A stretch of DNA of 64,000 nt, taken from assembly GCF_027923225.1 (NCBI RefSeq), contig NZ_BSDI01000001.1, positions 349,946-413,945 of the forward strand. The letters run 5' to 3'. This DNA is from Phytohabitans aurantiacus (lineage in GTDB: Bacteria > Actinomycetota > Actinomycetes > Mycobacteriales > Micromonosporaceae). The position numbers and the translations under genes are program-made. Positions 63,719-64,000 of this stretch are shown here, piece after piece. Every line of letters begins with the position of its first letter. Position 1 is the stretch's first letter. The notes under the pieces were generated by a model, which saw only the letters and a list, made by a program, of their open reading frames with translations, was not told where the DNA came from and made no database searches.

Positions 63719-64000
63719 ATGCCGGTTCAGACGCCCCGACGCCCCGCGTCGCTGGAGCGACCCGCCGCCTCCTCCCCCGTCAAGCCCCCAGTCCGCACCA
63801 ACACCAAGTCGACGAAGACCAAGCGCCGGAAGGACCCCATGTGGGCCCGGCTGACGGTCGTGTTCGGCGCGGTGCTGATGATGGTCAGCGGTGGCGCGAT
63901 CGTGGGAAGTAAGGCACTGCTCAACCAGGCGACGGGCGACATCGAGACGACCAACCTGCTGGGCACCGCCAGCAAGACCGACGCGGAGGGCGGCAAGAGC
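63719..64000 (+). CDS. LCP family wall-polymer ligase, third copy (partial)
   Basis: The first 94 residues are present and the window then ends. ATG with a GGAG site about ten bases upstream. A basic N-terminus (KSTKTKRRKDPMWARLTVVF) and membrane helix (about 47-70) are followed by the start of the outer domain (DIETTNLLGTA). The segment is nearly the same as the corresponding part of the second copy (IETTSLLGG), which supports the LCP assignment although the catalytic motifs lie outside the window. Confidence 0.85.
   Translation, partial: MPVQTPRRPASLERPAASSPVKPPVRTNTKSTKTKRRKDPMWARLTVVFGAVLMMVSGGAIVGSKALLNQATGDIETTNLLGTASKTDAEGGKS

Overview
The window is chromosomal DNA of a very GC-rich actinobacterium. 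GTG starts are frequent, genes overlap by ATGA or TGATG junctions, and many genes have no Shine-Dalgarno sequence. The order crgA, DUF881 protein, pabA, pknB, pknA, pbpA, rodA, pstP, fhaB, fhaA matches the origin-proximal cluster known from mycobacteria. A class E sortase and a small membrane protein sit between the DUF881 gene and pabA, which together with the overall style suggests Micromonosporaceae or a close relative. That family placement is inference. No transposase, integrase, CRISPR array or rRNA was seen. No gene-free stretch exceeds 300 bases.

Layout. 1-3439: an NlpC/P60 peptidoglycan hydrolase and two CNNM/CBS membrane proteins, all on the minus strand. 3643-9305: a small membrane protein, a VanZ-like protein, a large FeS oxidoreductase related to HdrD/FadF behind a palindromic operator, and a secreted M4 metalloprotease. 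9385-22428: the cell division and cell-wall kinase region. CrgA, the DUF881 protein, sortase E and PabA lie to the left. A seven-gene, tightly overlapping operon (fhaA-fhaB-pstP-rodA-pbpA-pknA-pknB) lies to the right. A HicA/HicB locus broken by one base sits between them.

22666-31591: tRNA-Leu(CAG), an AlbA/Schlafen-type ATP-binding regulator immediately beside it, then a sugar locus. This locus holds a nucleotide-sugar epimerase, a WecG/TagA-like glycosyltransferase, a GH88-type unsaturated uronyl hydrolase, an SDR, a SoxR-type FeS regulator, a two-subunit transketolase and a GT2 transferase. 31712-42869: a polytopic glycosyltransferase-like protein, a lipoprotein with a two-component system, thiolase, PH-domain protein, rhomboid protease, cyclophilin, CorA and a PLP aminotransferase.

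42922-49748: Nudix hydrolase, then a compact cluster of nucleotidyltransferase, sn-glycerol-1-phosphate dehydrogenase and CDP-alcohol phosphotransferase, convergent with a GT4 transferase. Next come an Nei/MutM glycosylase and a polyprenyl glycosylphosphotransferase. The three-gene cluster looks like a complete route for making and transferring an activated glycerol-1-phosphate-type group, and is the best candidate here for an undescribed pathway. 49799-59899: a LytS/LytTR two-component system and two solute:sodium symporter operons, each with a small membrane partner. Between them lie a DUF433 antitoxin with a truncated toxin, an ABC exporter, and a flavin reductase whose start overlaps parS-like sites. 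60021-64000: a UXS-like epimerase and three tandem LytR-CpsA-Psr ligases, the last cut by the window edge.

Two signals cut across genes. At least ten genes begin 6 to 8 bases after a TANNNT hexamer with no ribosome-binding site, which suggests leaderless mRNAs. At two divergent gene pairs the opposed -10 hexamers share a single TA step, so one short element could drive two leaderless transcripts. Paired DnaA-box-like sites with 20-base spacing and a parS-like pair fit a position near the replication origin.
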